DNA of 64,000 bases from Sulfitobacter sp. F26169L (GTDB lineage: Bacteria; Pseudomonadota; Alphaproteobacteria; Rhodobacterales; Rhodobacteraceae): positions 62,001 through 126,000 of the forward strand of contig NZ_JAPMLP010000008.1 of NCBI RefSeq assembly GCF_026410285.1, given 5' to 3'. Position numbers and translations under genes: made by a program. Of the stretch, positions 8,146-16,887 are shown piece by piece. Position 1 is the stretch's first letter, and every line of letters starts with the position of its first letter. The notes beneath the pieces were generated by a model. The model was not told the origin of the DNA. It saw only the letters and a program-made list of their open reading frames with translations, and did no database searches.

Positions 8146-8401
8146 AGTGTTTTCCTTGATCTTGACCGTTGGCCCGCCGCCCCAAGAAAAGGGGCCGGCG
8201 AAGTAGTCAACGGTCATCGGTTTACACGAACGTAGATCGGTAGAGACGCTGCCCAACCGTCGTCATCCGTGATCGCCCAAACCAGCATTGCCGCCGGTCT
8301 TTGAAGCTGATCAAATCATATCAGCGCAAGATATCGCGTGGGGAACGCAGGCACTAATCCCTGACAAGTTTGATGGACTTTTCAAGCGGTGACATCGACA
8401 T

Positions 8402-8920
8402 CTATCGGGATTTGCCCAATCCCTTTAAAAGGATTCCGTCTACCTGTGGTCCGTGCAAGACAGATACGTCACCCGTGGTTTCCAACACGACGGCCCTTAT
8501 CGACGACATCTCAAGCGCATTGGCCTCACGCAGTTTGGCTAAAAGATCGCCTTCTGTAACGCGTGTTTTCAGCAGGGCTTCGTGGAGTATCTCACCATCT
8601 TTCATCAACAGCGCAGGTTCGTTCTGTAAAACACTGTCAATCGCTTCCGAGCGGTGGCGTAAAAATGCAACGCAGAACTGCACGGCAAACAATGCAGCCA
8701 TTGCAGTCATGGTCTGCACCAATCCAGCCCAATCCGAGGACTGAGATGCACCGGCGAGCAGTGATCCCATGCCAACCGTCATGACAAAATCGAAGTTGGT
8801 CATTTTTGAAAATGATCGCAGGCCGAGAAAGCGAACAAGCACAATAATCCAGCAAAGACCCAAAGCGCTCAGCAATGCCCCTTTTGCAACGGCATCTATC
8901 AGCGTGTGATCGAAAAACAT
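8402..8920 (-). CDS. DUF421 (YetF/YcaP-like) membrane protein
   Basis: 172 residues with three N-terminal membrane helices, then a soluble DUF421 domain. The family signature is visible as RFLGLRSFSKMTNFDFVMTVGMGS and, after the third helix, the ALLMKDGEIL...LKTRVTEGDLLAKLRE segment. AAGGATAAATC precedes the ATG, and the DUF998 stop is 3 bp away, so the two genes form an operon. DUF421 proteins such as YetF are linked to spore or envelope stability in Bacillus; in alphaproteobacteria the role is unknown. Confidence 0.87.
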   Translation of the reverse strand: MFFDHTLIDAVAKGALLSALGLCWIIVLVRFLGLRSFSKMTNFDFVMTVGMGSLLAGASQSSDWAGLVQTMTAMAALFAVQFCVAFLRHRSEAIDSVLQNEPALLMKDGEILHEALLKTRVTEGDLLAKLREANALEMSSIRAVVLETTGDVSVLHGPQVDGILLKGLGKSR

Positions 8921-8923
8921 GAT

Positions 8924-9571
8924 TTATCCTTCAGAGTAAGAGTTAACGGTGAGACGATCCTGCGCCACAGCTATCAACAGCCATGCAAATGCAGTGACCC
9001 AAATAATCGTGATTATCCCCAAACCCCGCTCAAAGGCGCCATCGTATCCCGTCGGCATGACAAAGAAAATCGGCGCTGCGATGATCCATAAAGCCGCACA
9101 GCAATAGCTGATCACAGCATAGCGACGAGCTGCGCGGGCCATTCCACGCGCCATCAGAAGAAAAAGTAGGGCAAACAACAATCCAAGCACATAAACGACA
9201 TAAATATGTATCACGATGCCTTCGTTATCCTGATCGCCGTATTCGTTACGCGCGCCGATGATGACAACACACATCGCAAGTAAAGCCAGAGAGCCGATAC
9301 CCAAGTTCCACCGCGTTCCATCCATATGAAGATGTGACGCGCCGATGGCACAGGCAATCAAGGTCGCCGCATATCCATACAACGCAACATCCTGAATGAT
9401 TTCGTATTTGCCAGCTGCAAGATCGCTGACAGTATCCGCAATCCAATCGTGGTCCGGTACAACAATGCTACCGACCACATTTCCGAGGACCATCGCTATG
9501 GCACCCAAAATCGCAATGATCCCGCACGACGTCAGTAAATGTGAATCGATAGAGGCAGAAGAAAACCGCAT
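8924..9571 (-). CDS. DUF998 domain membrane protein
   Basis: 215 residues with six predicted membrane helices. Family-like landmarks are the first-loop VVPDHDWIADTVSDLAAGKY, the mid-region GARNEYGDQDNEGIVIHIY and the C-terminal FFVMPTGYDGAFERGLGI. AAAGGGCGATGAC precedes the ATG. It is the first gene of a two-gene operon with DUF421. The upstream region carries a 28-bp tandem duplication. No biochemical function is known for DUF998. Confidence 0.8.
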   Translation of the reverse strand: MRFSSASIDSHLLTSCGIIAILGAIAMVLGNVVGSIVVPDHDWIADTVSDLAAGKYEIIQDVALYGYAATLIACAIGASHLHMDGTRWNLGIGSLALLAMCVVIIGARNEYGDQDNEGIVIHIYVVYVLGLLFALLFLLMARGMARAARRYAVISYCCAALWIIAAPIFFVMPTGYDGAFERGLGIITIIWVTAFAWLLIAVAQDRLTVNSYSEG

Positions 9572-9669
9572 GTCATCGCCCTTTCCTTGGTTTGGTATTT
9601 CGAAACCGCAATGATCCCAGCAGCGACAAAGGGCGTTTTAAACCGCCCGCATGCAGCACGCGTCACCAT

Positions 9670-9724
9670 CCCTAACAGCTTCAAGCCGACCGTTCTCCCC
9701 TAACAGCTTCAAGCCGACCGTTCT
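9670..9724. repeat. tandem 28-bp direct repeat
   Basis: Two exact copies of a 27-base unit beginning CCCTAACAGCTTCAAGCCGA (9670-9696 and 9698-9724), separated by one C. They lie in the 250-bp gap between the DUF998 start and the Crp/Fnr stop, about 100 bp upstream of the DUF998 start. This may be a duplicated binding site or a simple slippage duplication. No gene is seen in this gap. Confidence 0.85.
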
Positions 9725-9821
9725 TCTTTTTTTTCCTAAACCAAGACAGGAAACCGGCCTTTTAGCTCGGGCCTGTCAACAACAGACAGTCCGGCGATGC
9801 ACCAAGTGGTTTGGGTATCCG

Positions 9822-10643
9822 TTAGTGGAAAGTCGCTGTTTGACGCTTGTAACGCTGAGCGCGTGAAACACTTGCCTTGCCTTGGGCCTGCCCCTCGCAT
9901 TGGTCAGCCTCTGGAAACCATGAAGTATCGAGATTGACAAACGCGTCCTGGAACTCGGTTTCTGCTTCCCATTTATTACGCTCGAGCAACCGGAAATAAG
10001 GCCTCTGGATTTCTAATTCACCAGCGTCCTTGAACGCGCGCAACAACTTATTGACATAGATCGACGTCATCCCGATCGCTTGTCCGATCTCGACTTGACT
10101 GAACGGAACCTGAAATCTGTCGCCTCGTCCGATATTCGTGACATGCAGCCTCGATCGCAGTTGTAACAGAAAAAATTTAAGGTTTTGGCCTCCGTCCATC
10201 GAACTCATACATGCGTTGTGGTAGCGGAGAGCCGCCAGATCGAGGCTGCCAATAGCCAGCAACAGCGCCGAGAGATGCGGGTGGAGGGTCAAGCCTTGAT
10301 AAAAATCATTGCGTGAAGTCTGACTCACAGTTCCATCAGTTTGCATGACAATCTCATGGGTCGCATAGATTGATCCGATCTCCGATAAGCCTATGATATC
10401 ACCGGGCAAATAAATGTGAAGAATCTGATTCCCTTTCTCCTTGCTCTTGGATTTCATAACCGCCCAACCGGATTGCAAAACCATCACTTGTGCCGAAACT
10501 TTTCCCAACCTGATTAGGCAATCACCTTTCTGTTTTGAAACTTTATCGGCCTGAACAGACAACAGGAAGTCTGTTTCAAATTCCGAGATAGGACCGTATC
10601 CAGCCAGCCGTTCTGACAGCGCGTTCGGTTCAAAATCAAGCAT
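9822..10643 (-). CDS. Crp/Fnr-family transcriptional regulator (paralogue of the gene at the window start)
   Basis: 273 residues: sensor domain ~20-150, long dimer helix, winged helix around VPFSQVEIGQAIGMTSIYVN, then RPYFRLLERNKWE and a conserved DTSWFP. It matches the partial regulator at 1-695 along its length, with near-identical HTH and IVMQTDG segments, but has a ~30-residue polar C-terminal extension (CEGQAQGKASVSRAQRYKRQ) that the other lacks. AGGGA precedes ATG 10643. No FNR-type cysteine cluster is present. The recognition helices are so alike that both may bind the same sites. Effector unknown. Confidence 0.92.
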   Translation of the reverse strand: MLDFEPNALSERLAGYGPISEFETDFLLSVQADKVSKQKGDCLIRLGKVSAQVMVLQSGWAVMKSKSKEKGNQILHIYLPGDIIGLSEIGSIYATHEIVMQTDGTVSQTSRNDFYQGLTLHPHLSALLLAIGSLDLAALRYHNACMSSMDGGQNLKFFLLQLRSRLHVTNIGRGDRFQVPFSQVEIGQAIGMTSIYVNKLLRAFKDAGELEIQRPYFRLLERNKWEAETEFQDAFVNLDTSWFPEADQCEGQAQGKASVSRAQRYKRQTATFH

Positions 10644-10809
10644 ATATTCCCTAAGACACTTCTTTCGAATGCCCCCATTGAAGAAAGATCGAGTTGCAAA
10701 ACATATGCTCTTGGGCGCGTCACACGACTTTCAAGCGACAACTTCACGTTGGGTCAACTCATGGTTGCTGGATTAGTTCCGTGCGCATCAACTCTCTGGA
10801 CGGCGTGTC

Positions 10810-12540
10810 TCAAGTCATGGCGGCTGCGGTTATGCTCTCGGGAAACACGTGTCTCCCGCTTTCTTCCTCAATCTGCGCTGCCTTCGCAACAAGCCGTTCA
10901 CGCACATCGCAAGCGACTTCCCAGGAAGTGTTTGGGTCCTTGCACGGAATACTGAACCAGACCTCGATACCAAATGCATCCTGATCCGCGACATTCACGC
11001 TTGATCCCGAAAGATCATCAAGATTTCGCCCTGTATCGCTGTCCGACACTTTTTGCAGAACATCATTGAATGCATCACGCAGCGCGCTCACGTCAGCTCT
11101 TGGATCAAGTTTTAGCTTGATAATGCGCAGCATGGCCGGATCTTGCAGCGTCCAGTTCGAGAACGTCTCGGATACGAACTCCTCGACGGGCACAATTAAC
11201 CGTGTGCTGTCCCAGTTGCGCAGTTGCACGAAGGTCATATTGATGCGTTCAACGTGGCAAAGCTCATCTTTGTAAAGAACGCGATCTCCCACGCGTGCGG
11301 ATTGGTTCAAGGCAATCTGTAGCGATGCCATGATGCTGCCCAGCACGTTGCGCGCGGCAAAGCCCAGAACAATCGTCAGCGCACCCGCTGAGGCAAGAAG
11401 GGACAGGCCAAGGTTGCTTGCAAGATTGGCCGATGACAGGACCACACCTGCGCCGATCAAAAAGACGATAACAACCAGCACGCGCTTTGCCGCATTCAAC
11501 CTTGTCGCCAGCACGCGTGCATCGGCTTGTTTAGCAAGCGTCAGGTCCACATCGTCGCCAGGTGCGATCAGTTCATCCAACAGAACCTCAACGCTGTTTA
11601 CGATAAAAAGCAGCAGTGCGGTGACAAATCCGGTGGCAATCAGCGGAGCCAGAAAGATGTCGATCCGGCCTGAAAAAACAAAGATGCTCCCCGTGACCCA
11701 CCACACAAGACTGGTAACGCTGACAATGATAATCGGTATAGACGACGCGCGCAACAGTCCGGTTGTGACTCTCGTATTCGCGCGCCGCCAGAAAACCTGA
11801 AGAATTCGGTGAACGACCCAGCCAAGTGCGATTGCGGCCAGCACCAGCAATGGCAAGCCAATCAACTCCCACCACATCAATCCACCAATTGTCTTGTTGC
11901 GAAGAATGGCCGGCAGTGACTGCTCAAGACTGGAGGGGCCATAGTGCAGATGCAGGGCGGGAATGTTGCGCACCGTCTGGCGCGTAAAGACCCAGACAGC
12001 TTGCTCTGCCCCCTCTGGCAGAACGCGATTAAGCCGGATTTCTGCGGGAATGACATCAAGCGGCAAATCCCGCAGTAAAAGCGAGCGGCGCGGCTCACCG
12101 GCCTGAGCTTTGTTGTCACCGCCCTCGGTCTGAAGCGCATCCGGCCGATCAATCAGCAACGACCAATCCAGAACCGCCTTGCGGTCGATCACACCGTGAA
12201 GCTGGCGCGCCAACACGGGCCCTTCCGCCGCCTGCCGCTCGGCGGGCAGTTCGTTCAGGTCAAGCAAATGCGCAGCCGCTTTCCAATCATCGTCAATTGC
12301 GGCTTGCAGAAAACTTGCCATTGCTGAACGGGGTGTCCGCCGGTCAATCCGGTCAGGGACTGGCGGCAGCCCTGAATTCAGCGATGATATTTCAAATGAT
12401 GTTTCCTGAGCGCGTGCGCTTGATGGATACGCGCCGGCCAATGCCGCTAACAAAAGCAGGGCGCACGCGACATTTTTCAGAACATTTTTATGCACAAAGC
12501 CACCAGACTGTAATCGAAATGTAGATCCGAATTTGATCAT
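10810..12540 (-). CDS. MscS-family mechanosensitive ion channel
   Basis: 576 residues. A signal-like helix (ALLLLAALAGAYPSSARAQ) precedes a ~170-residue periplasmic domain, then five hydrophobic helices. The MscS pore and beta domain run from about 370 (SNLGLSLLASAGALTIVLGF, AARNVLGSIMASLQIAL) to GDRVLYKDELCHVERINMTF and ETFSNWTL. This fits a large MscS-like channel that relieves osmotic stress. ATG 12540 has AAAGGGAC about 12 nt upstream; a GTG start within FVHKN is an alternative. The osmotic role agrees with the neighbouring stress genes. Confidence 0.88.
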   Translation of the reverse strand: MIKFGSTFRLQSGGFVHKNVLKNVACALLLLAALAGAYPSSARAQETSFEISSLNSGLPPVPDRIDRRTPRSAMASFLQAAIDDDWKAAAHLLDLNELPAERQAAEGPVLARQLHGVIDRKAVLDWSLLIDRPDALQTEGGDNKAQAGEPRRSLLLRDLPLDVIPAEIRLNRVLPEGAEQAVWVFTRQTVRNIPALHLHYGPSSLEQSLPAILRNKTIGGLMWWELIGLPLLVLAAIALGWVVHRILQVFWRRANTRVTTGLLRASSIPIIIVSVTSLVWWVTGSIFVFSGRIDIFLAPLIATGFVTALLLFIVNSVEVLLDELIAPGDDVDLTLAKQADARVLATRLNAAKRVLVVIVFLIGAGVVLSSANLASNLGLSLLASAGALTIVLGFAARNVLGSIMASLQIALNQSARVGDRVLYKDELCHVERINMTFVQLRNWDSTRLIVPVEEFVSETFSNWTLQDPAMLRIIKLKLDPRADVSALRDAFNDVLQKVSDSDTGRNLDDLSGSSVNVADQDAFGIEVWFSIPCKDPNTSWEVACDVRERLVAKAAQIEEESGRHVFPESITAAAMT

Positions 12541-12704
12541 GTTGAGGTGATGTCCCTTTGGGCTGTGAAATGCTTGTCTCTGACAAGGAAGTTATCAAAT
12601 ACCGGCGGTCTGGATTCAATCCATACCCGATAACTCATCGTAATGGGCCAACCAAATGTGAAAGTCATCCGCCACGGATATCACGATCCACATCCAGCGA
12701 ATAT

Positions 12705-13823
12705 TCAGGAGCCAAACTGCGCCCGTTTCTTTTTGGTCGTCCTGTGCTTCAAAAAGAAACGGACCATTTCGTGTGAAGCATCCGGCCCCGCCGGGTCAGT
12801 ATAGCTTCCGGTGGGATGCCCGCCCGACCAAGCGTGGCCGGTTCCGTGAACGATCCATTGTTCGACATAGGGACGTCCTTTTCCGACGCGGTGCAGCAGG
12901 CGTGTGAATTCGCGCCCATCTGCGATACGGCCTTTGCGTTCGGTCGTTGTCAAACCACTGAAGGGTTCTAATGCGCGAATGGTGATAAACCGGCTGTTGC
13001 GCGGGTTGACCACCTTGTCCGCATCGCCATGAAAAATGATTGTCGGCACGGGCGCTTCATGACGATTGCCCGGGTTCCCAATTTGCATGGCCCGACTGGC
13101 AGATCCGGCATCATGTGCGGCACCGGCCGGCAAACCGGAATGGACACCGACGGCCGCAAAGATATCTGGATAGGCCGTTGCGACAATCATTGCCGCCGAT
13201 GCGCCGGCTGACAGCCCGGCCACATAGATTTTTGCCGGATCAATGTTTTGCGTGGCAATAACCTGACGCGTCAGGCCAGCGATTATAGCGGGTTCGCCAA
13301 GCGCGCGGGCCTGATCTTCTCGTTTGAACCAATTCCAGCATCGGTTGAGATGTGCGTGGCGTGATTGAGCCGGGTAAAGCACCAGAAACCCAAATTCCTC
13401 GGCCAGTGCATTCATGCCGGTGCCGCGTGCAAAGTCGTCAGGCGTTTGTCCGCATCCGTGAAGCATTACGATGAGCGGCACCGGTTTTTCCGCCTTACGA
13501 GCGATGACCGGAATATAAATCTTATAAGAGCGCGCGCCTTCAGCGCTGTTATAAGTGCCGTCGGTAAATGTGGCACCGCGCGGAACGGTTATCTCTAATC
13601 GCGATGTTGTCAGCGGCTTTGATTTGGCTGCGGGCTTTGCATCTTTGGATTTGCGCACAGTTTTTCGCGAACTGGCAGATGTCCCGGCTTTTTTGGCAGC
13701 CTTCCGCTTGGCGGGTTTGGCAGGCGCGAGCGCTGAACCCCAAGCGTCATTGATCGCAGAAACGGCCGTGCGTTGTAGCCTTTTGGCCGCCTTGCGGCGT
13801 GTGCGTTTGAAGGGGTCGAACAT
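12705..13823 (-). CDS. PHB depolymerase-like alpha/beta-hydrolase (LpqC type)
   Basis: 372-residue alpha/beta hydrolase of the extracellular-type PHB depolymerase/LpqC family. The triad is visible: nucleophile S205 in GLSAG, acid D267 or D269 in FHGDADKVV, and H330 in GTGHAWSGG; LHGCGQTPDDFARGTGMN forms the oxyanion region. The first ~70 residues are Lys/Arg/Ala-rich with no signal peptide (AKRKAAKKAGTSASSRKTVR), unlike a secreted enzyme, and resemble a phasin- or DNA-binding tail. Action on intracellular polyhydroxyalkanoate or a short-chain ester is therefore possible. GAGGACAC precedes the ATG. Substrate not determined. Confidence 0.85.
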   Translation of the reverse strand: MFDPFKRTRRKAAKRLQRTAVSAINDAWGSALAPAKPAKRKAAKKAGTSASSRKTVRKSKDAKPAAKSKPLTTSRLEITVPRGATFTDGTYNSAEGARSYKIYIPVIARKAEKPVPLIVMLHGCGQTPDDFARGTGMNALAEEFGFLVLYPAQSRHAHLNRCWNWFKREDQARALGEPAIIAGLTRQVIATQNIDPAKIYVAGLSAGASAAMIVATAYPDIFAAVGVHSGLPAGAAHDAGSASRAMQIGNPGNRHEAPVPTIIFHGDADKVVNPRNSRFITIRALEPFSGLTTTERKGRIADGREFTRLLHRVGKGRPYVEQWIVHGTGHAWSGGHPTGSYTDPAGPDASHEMVRFFLKHRTTKKKRAQFGS

Positions 13824-13950
13824 GTGTCCTCGGAGTTGAGCATGGTCTCACCGTCCTATGACGGGCTCGCGTCAACTCGCTCTTGCAGCTTATCTGCTGG
13901 TTTACAATGTATGGTTTCAACAAGGATCGCGGGGCGTTCCGGCTGTAGAA

Positions 13951-13975
13951 GGAACTAACTGTCACGTTACACGTT
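13951..13975 (+). promoter_or_regulatory. EcfG-type general stress promoter for csbD-like gene
   Basis: GGAAC at 13951-13955, a 16-nt spacer, CGTT at 13972-13975: an exact match to the EcfG consensus, 35 bp upstream of the CsbD-family start at 14011. Confidence 0.75.
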
Positions 13976-14010
13976 GTTCTATCAGACAAGATATAAATAT
14001 GGAGATGACG

Positions 14011-14184
14011 ATGCCTAATGAAGATCAAGTAAAAGGTAAAGCGAAAGACATCGGCGGCAAGATTAAAGAAGAAACCGGTGACGCGATTGATAACGACGAG
14101 ATGAAGCATGAAGGCCAGGCCGATCAGGCTGAGGGTAAAGTGCAAAAGAGTGTCGGTGATGTCAAAGACAAGATGAACGATTGA
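14011..14184 (+). CDS. CsbD family stress protein
   Basis: 57 residues, very hydrophilic. The start MPNEDQVKGKAKDIGGKIKE is the standard CsbD N-terminus, and GGAG lies 6 nt before ATG 14011; the longer frame from 13858 overlaps the promoter and is rejected. CsbD-type proteins are among the most strongly induced general-stress proteins in many bacteria, with no known enzymatic activity. An exact EcfG-type promoter lies upstream and a terminator-like hairpin downstream. Confidence 0.93.
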   Translation: MPNEDQVKGKAKDIGGKIKEETGDAIDNDEMKHEGQADQAEGKVQKSVGDVKDKMND

Positions 14185-14195
14185 ATATGACAAGT

Positions 14196-14219
14196 AGGGG
14201 TCGGCAGTTGCCGGCCCCT
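14196..14219 (+). terminator. hairpin after csbD-like gene
   Basis: An 11-bp stem (AGGGGTCGGCA with TGCCGGCCCCT, one G-U) around a 2-nt loop, 11 bp after the CsbD stop, followed by a weak T-rich CATTCATTTATT. Confidence 0.6.
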
Positions 14220-14241
14220 CATTCATTTATTGGAGAAGAAA

Positions 14242-14388
14242 ATGGGAAAGCCGGAAAACGATAAAAGTGACAGTCAAAAGACACCACCGAAGAAACCGAA
14301 AGACGATCTTCATCGGCCCGAAAAGACACTGGGTGATGCTCCGGCGGGTGGACCAAACCCAACAGAGCGGTCCCGATTGGACGATTGA
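14242..14388 (+). CDS. small hydrophilic hypothetical protein (48 aa)
   Basis: ATG 14242, TGA 14386-14388, with GGAG at 14232-14235. The 48-residue product is highly charged and Pro-rich (DSQKTPPKKPKDDLHRPEKT, then GDAPAGGPNPTERSRLDD), without hydrophobic segments, so it is probably intrinsically disordered. It lies just after the CsbD hairpin and could be expressed by read-through as part of the same stress response. A 16-codon frame at 14391-14441 follows but is too short to support. No family recognised. Confidence 0.5.
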   Translation: MGKPENDKSDSQKTPPKKPKDDLHRPEKTLGDAPAGGPNPTERSRLDD

Positions 14389-14510
14389 TTATGACACATA
14401 ACCCAAATCCAATTGAGGTGCCCGAAAGCGAACCTACTTAAGCACTATCAATTAAGCACTACCAAACTGTAGATCGGCCATTACTCTCGAGATATTTCCG
14501 TTTATCTCCC

Positions 14511-15439
14511 ATGTCTGGGAAGGAGGAGATAATCAAAGACAAACGCGAACTTCGGATGTTGCACCACGCCGATGAGATCGAATGTTTCGCTAAGGCATGC
14601 CGCTACTTCATGCCGCTATTTTAGGATCGGTCGCGCCATTTTCACCGCCGGCGCAAAGCCTACAGCGAGCGCGGAAAGGGCTGAAAGGCTGGTCTGTTCT
14701 ACGTGCCGCCCATCCTCAAATGGAGTGCCAACAGAACGCCGCCCAAGCTCGAGGGAGGGGATCTTTGCCTTCGTCGCAAATAGCACCTCGGTGCAATTCG
14801 GATCGTTTGGAAATTGCCGCGTTATCACGACATCAAGATGTCCGACTCGCAGGTCTCACGAAGCTTTGCAGCACCATGAAATGAAACGCTTCCCTCGCGG
14901 TACCCGCGTGCGTAAAGTTCACACCAAGAGTATCCAAAGCAGGTTGCCGGGCATCACATCCGAATGTATGTTAAGTTACTTATTTTAAAGACCAAAAGGG
15001 AGAGATATATGTCGATTTCAACATACGGCTGTTGAAGGAGCGACCCGTGTGCGAGCGTTACGAGCGTTAAAGGTTTATGAGAGAAAGCCCCAAGCCAACG
15101 CCATAGATTTTGCAAATCACATTATTGAAAAGTTCCCGTTTCGCACGCGGGAAATCCCCATTAACAAGAGCAACGGGTTCCAAGCTAAGAGCCATTGGCA
15201 CGTCGAGGACCTTGGCAACCCCACGCTTAACTAAAAAGCGGCACGCCCGGGTTGAACAGCAAGAAGGTCGAACGATCTCGCAGGTCGGATGACCAAGAAA
15301 TCTGCCAGTGCTCAGCTACAAAGACGATGTCGATCTCGGAGCCAAGCTGGAAGAATGGGAGCGCTTCGACAACCTCCACCGGCTTCACGGCGTCCACAAT
15401 GAAAAGACACTCTACGAAGCGCCCATAGAAAAGCTATAA
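14511..15439 (+). pseudogene. degenerate IS481-family transposase
   Basis: Pieces of one IS481-type transposase occur in order but in different frames. The N-terminal ELRMLHHADE...KACRYF begins at ATG 14511 and stops near 14624. PRGTRVRKVHTK lies near 14890-14935. RALKVYERKPQANAIDF, IIEKFPFRTREI and HWHVEDLG lie in 15049-15234. YKDDVDLGAKLEEWERFDNL continues to the natural stop at 15437-15439. The DNG motif with the second catalytic Asp is lost (INKSNGFQ in its place). A short duplication (ATGCCGCTA twice near 14600) and several frameshifts confirm decay. Terminal inverted repeats and target duplications were not found, and the element cannot move. Confidence 0.88.
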
Positions 15440-15644
15440 TAAACAGTGGGAAGTCTCACGAGTAGCCTCATCTATCAACTTTGAGCACCAGCGAAAAAAT
15501 TGCGACTATATGAAAATATTCCGGCTTTACCGGTCTTTTGTCAAACCTGACAGAAGCAGGGTATATGTAGACAGGTTTTGCCGAGTCTATGTCATGGGAT
15601 AGATGAAGCATTTTCAATAAGACGACTGGCACGGGGCAAGGATA

Positions 15645-16847
15645 ATGACCGAAAATAAAATTGCATCGCTGCAATCAGAACATTTAGCCCCTTTCGTTGT
15701 CGGTGTGATGAAGATGGAAGTTGAGGGCCGTAATTCGGAGCAGTTCAACGATGTGGTCGCTCGGGCGGTTGTCATACTGGAAGCCGCCTTGAGGCACGAT
15801 TCACGCTTAAGCACCAGATCATTGGCCTTTGCGGGTCCACATCTGACCCCGGGCGCCGGGAACTATGCACCGCTCGACTTTCTGGAGATCGGTCTTGCCG
15901 AGAAACTCGAACGCGATCTCCCGTTTCTGCTGATCGTGACCGAGGTTGACCTGTCTTCCTCATCGCTTGCCTACACGCTGGCCCTGCCAAGTCCGCTAAC
16001 CAATATCGCAATCATTTCCACGCGCCGTCTTGACCCCGGTTTTTGGGGCGATCAGCCGGATCGGGAAAAATCCGCGCGGCGTCTGGCAGGCCTGTTGTTG
16101 CACAGCTTCGGTCATCTTGTCTCGCTCAAGCATGAATGCGATCCCGCGAATGCCATGTATCCGCTCGAAGGAGTCGAGGATCTTGATCAAATGGGGCAAA
16201 TGACCGCTGCACAACAAGAGCGAATGTTCCGCATGCTGCCGCTCGAAGCCAACGAACGATCAACGCGTGACGGCAAATTGGAATTTATATTTCAAACCCT
16301 TTTCAGAAACGCCGGTGCCATTGCGCGCGCCGTCGTGCGTGCCAATCCGTTTCGGTTGCTCACGCGAATGCCAACTATGCTGGCAGCAGCTTTATCCGTC
16401 ATAATCGTGCTACTTTTCAGCGCGGAAACATGGGACGTTGCCCATGCCGTAACGGTTCCCCAGATCGCATTTTTCTCGGTCGTTAGTCTGGCAGTGGCAG
16501 TATTCGTTCTTTATCGTGCCTTTGCCTTTGACACATTGCTCAGCCGCGACAGACGGATCACGGAATCCAGCGTCATAACGATCGCTGCTACCTTTTTGTC
16601 GCTTTTGTTGACCCTGATGGTCATGTTCACATTCTTCGGCGGCATCATGTATCTTGCCATCCTGACCGTATTTCCTCAGCAGTTGATGGAAAGCTGGCCC
16701 GGTGCCGGAGAAGCCACAACCGCGCTCGACCACCTCAAGCTCAGCCTCTTCCTTGCGGCGATGGGGGTGCTTGCGGGCTCGCTTGGCGGGCGTTCGGACA
16801 GCCGTGATCTTGTTCGTGGCGTTCTGTTCATTCTGGAAGATACGTGA
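15645..16847 (+). CDS. membrane protein with degenerate metzincin-type zinc motif
   Basis: 400 residues. Residues 1-210 form a soluble domain resembling archaemetzincin-type metalloproteases: H153-S-F-G-H157-x5-H163 followed by ECDPANAMYPL, where a metzincin would have HExxHxxGxxH and a downstream Met. The catalytic Glu is Ser here, so the three zinc ligands are kept but ordinary peptidase chemistry is doubtful. Residues ~245-400 contain four or five membrane helices. GGCAAGGATA precedes the ATG. It is convergent with the ZIP gene. A zinc-binding sensor or pseudo-protease is one reading; no family was recognised with certainty. Confidence 0.7.
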   Translation: MTENKIASLQSEHLAPFVVGVMKMEVEGRNSEQFNDVVARAVVILEAALRHDSRLSTRSLAFAGPHLTPGAGNYAPLDFLEIGLAEKLERDLPFLLIVTEVDLSSSSLAYTLALPSPLTNIAIISTRRLDPGFWGDQPDREKSARRLAGLLLHSFGHLVSLKHECDPANAMYPLEGVEDLDQMGQMTAAQQERMFRMLPLEANERSTRDGKLEFIFQTLFRNAGAIARAVVRANPFRLLTRMPTMLAAALSVIIVLLFSAETWDVAHAVTVPQIAFFSVVSLAVAVFVLYRAFAFDTLLSRDRRITESSVITIAATFLSLLLTLMVMFTFFGGIMYLAILTVFPQQLMESWPGAGEATTALDHLKLSLFLAAMGVLAGSLGGRSDSRDLVRGVLFILEDT

Positions 16848-16887
16848 AATTCGCGCTGGATAGCCCCCTTGAAGTCCTAAATCCTGT

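Noticed and set aside
14391-14441. 16-codon frame after the 48-aa gene
   Set aside because: Too short, no ribosome site and no distinctive composition.
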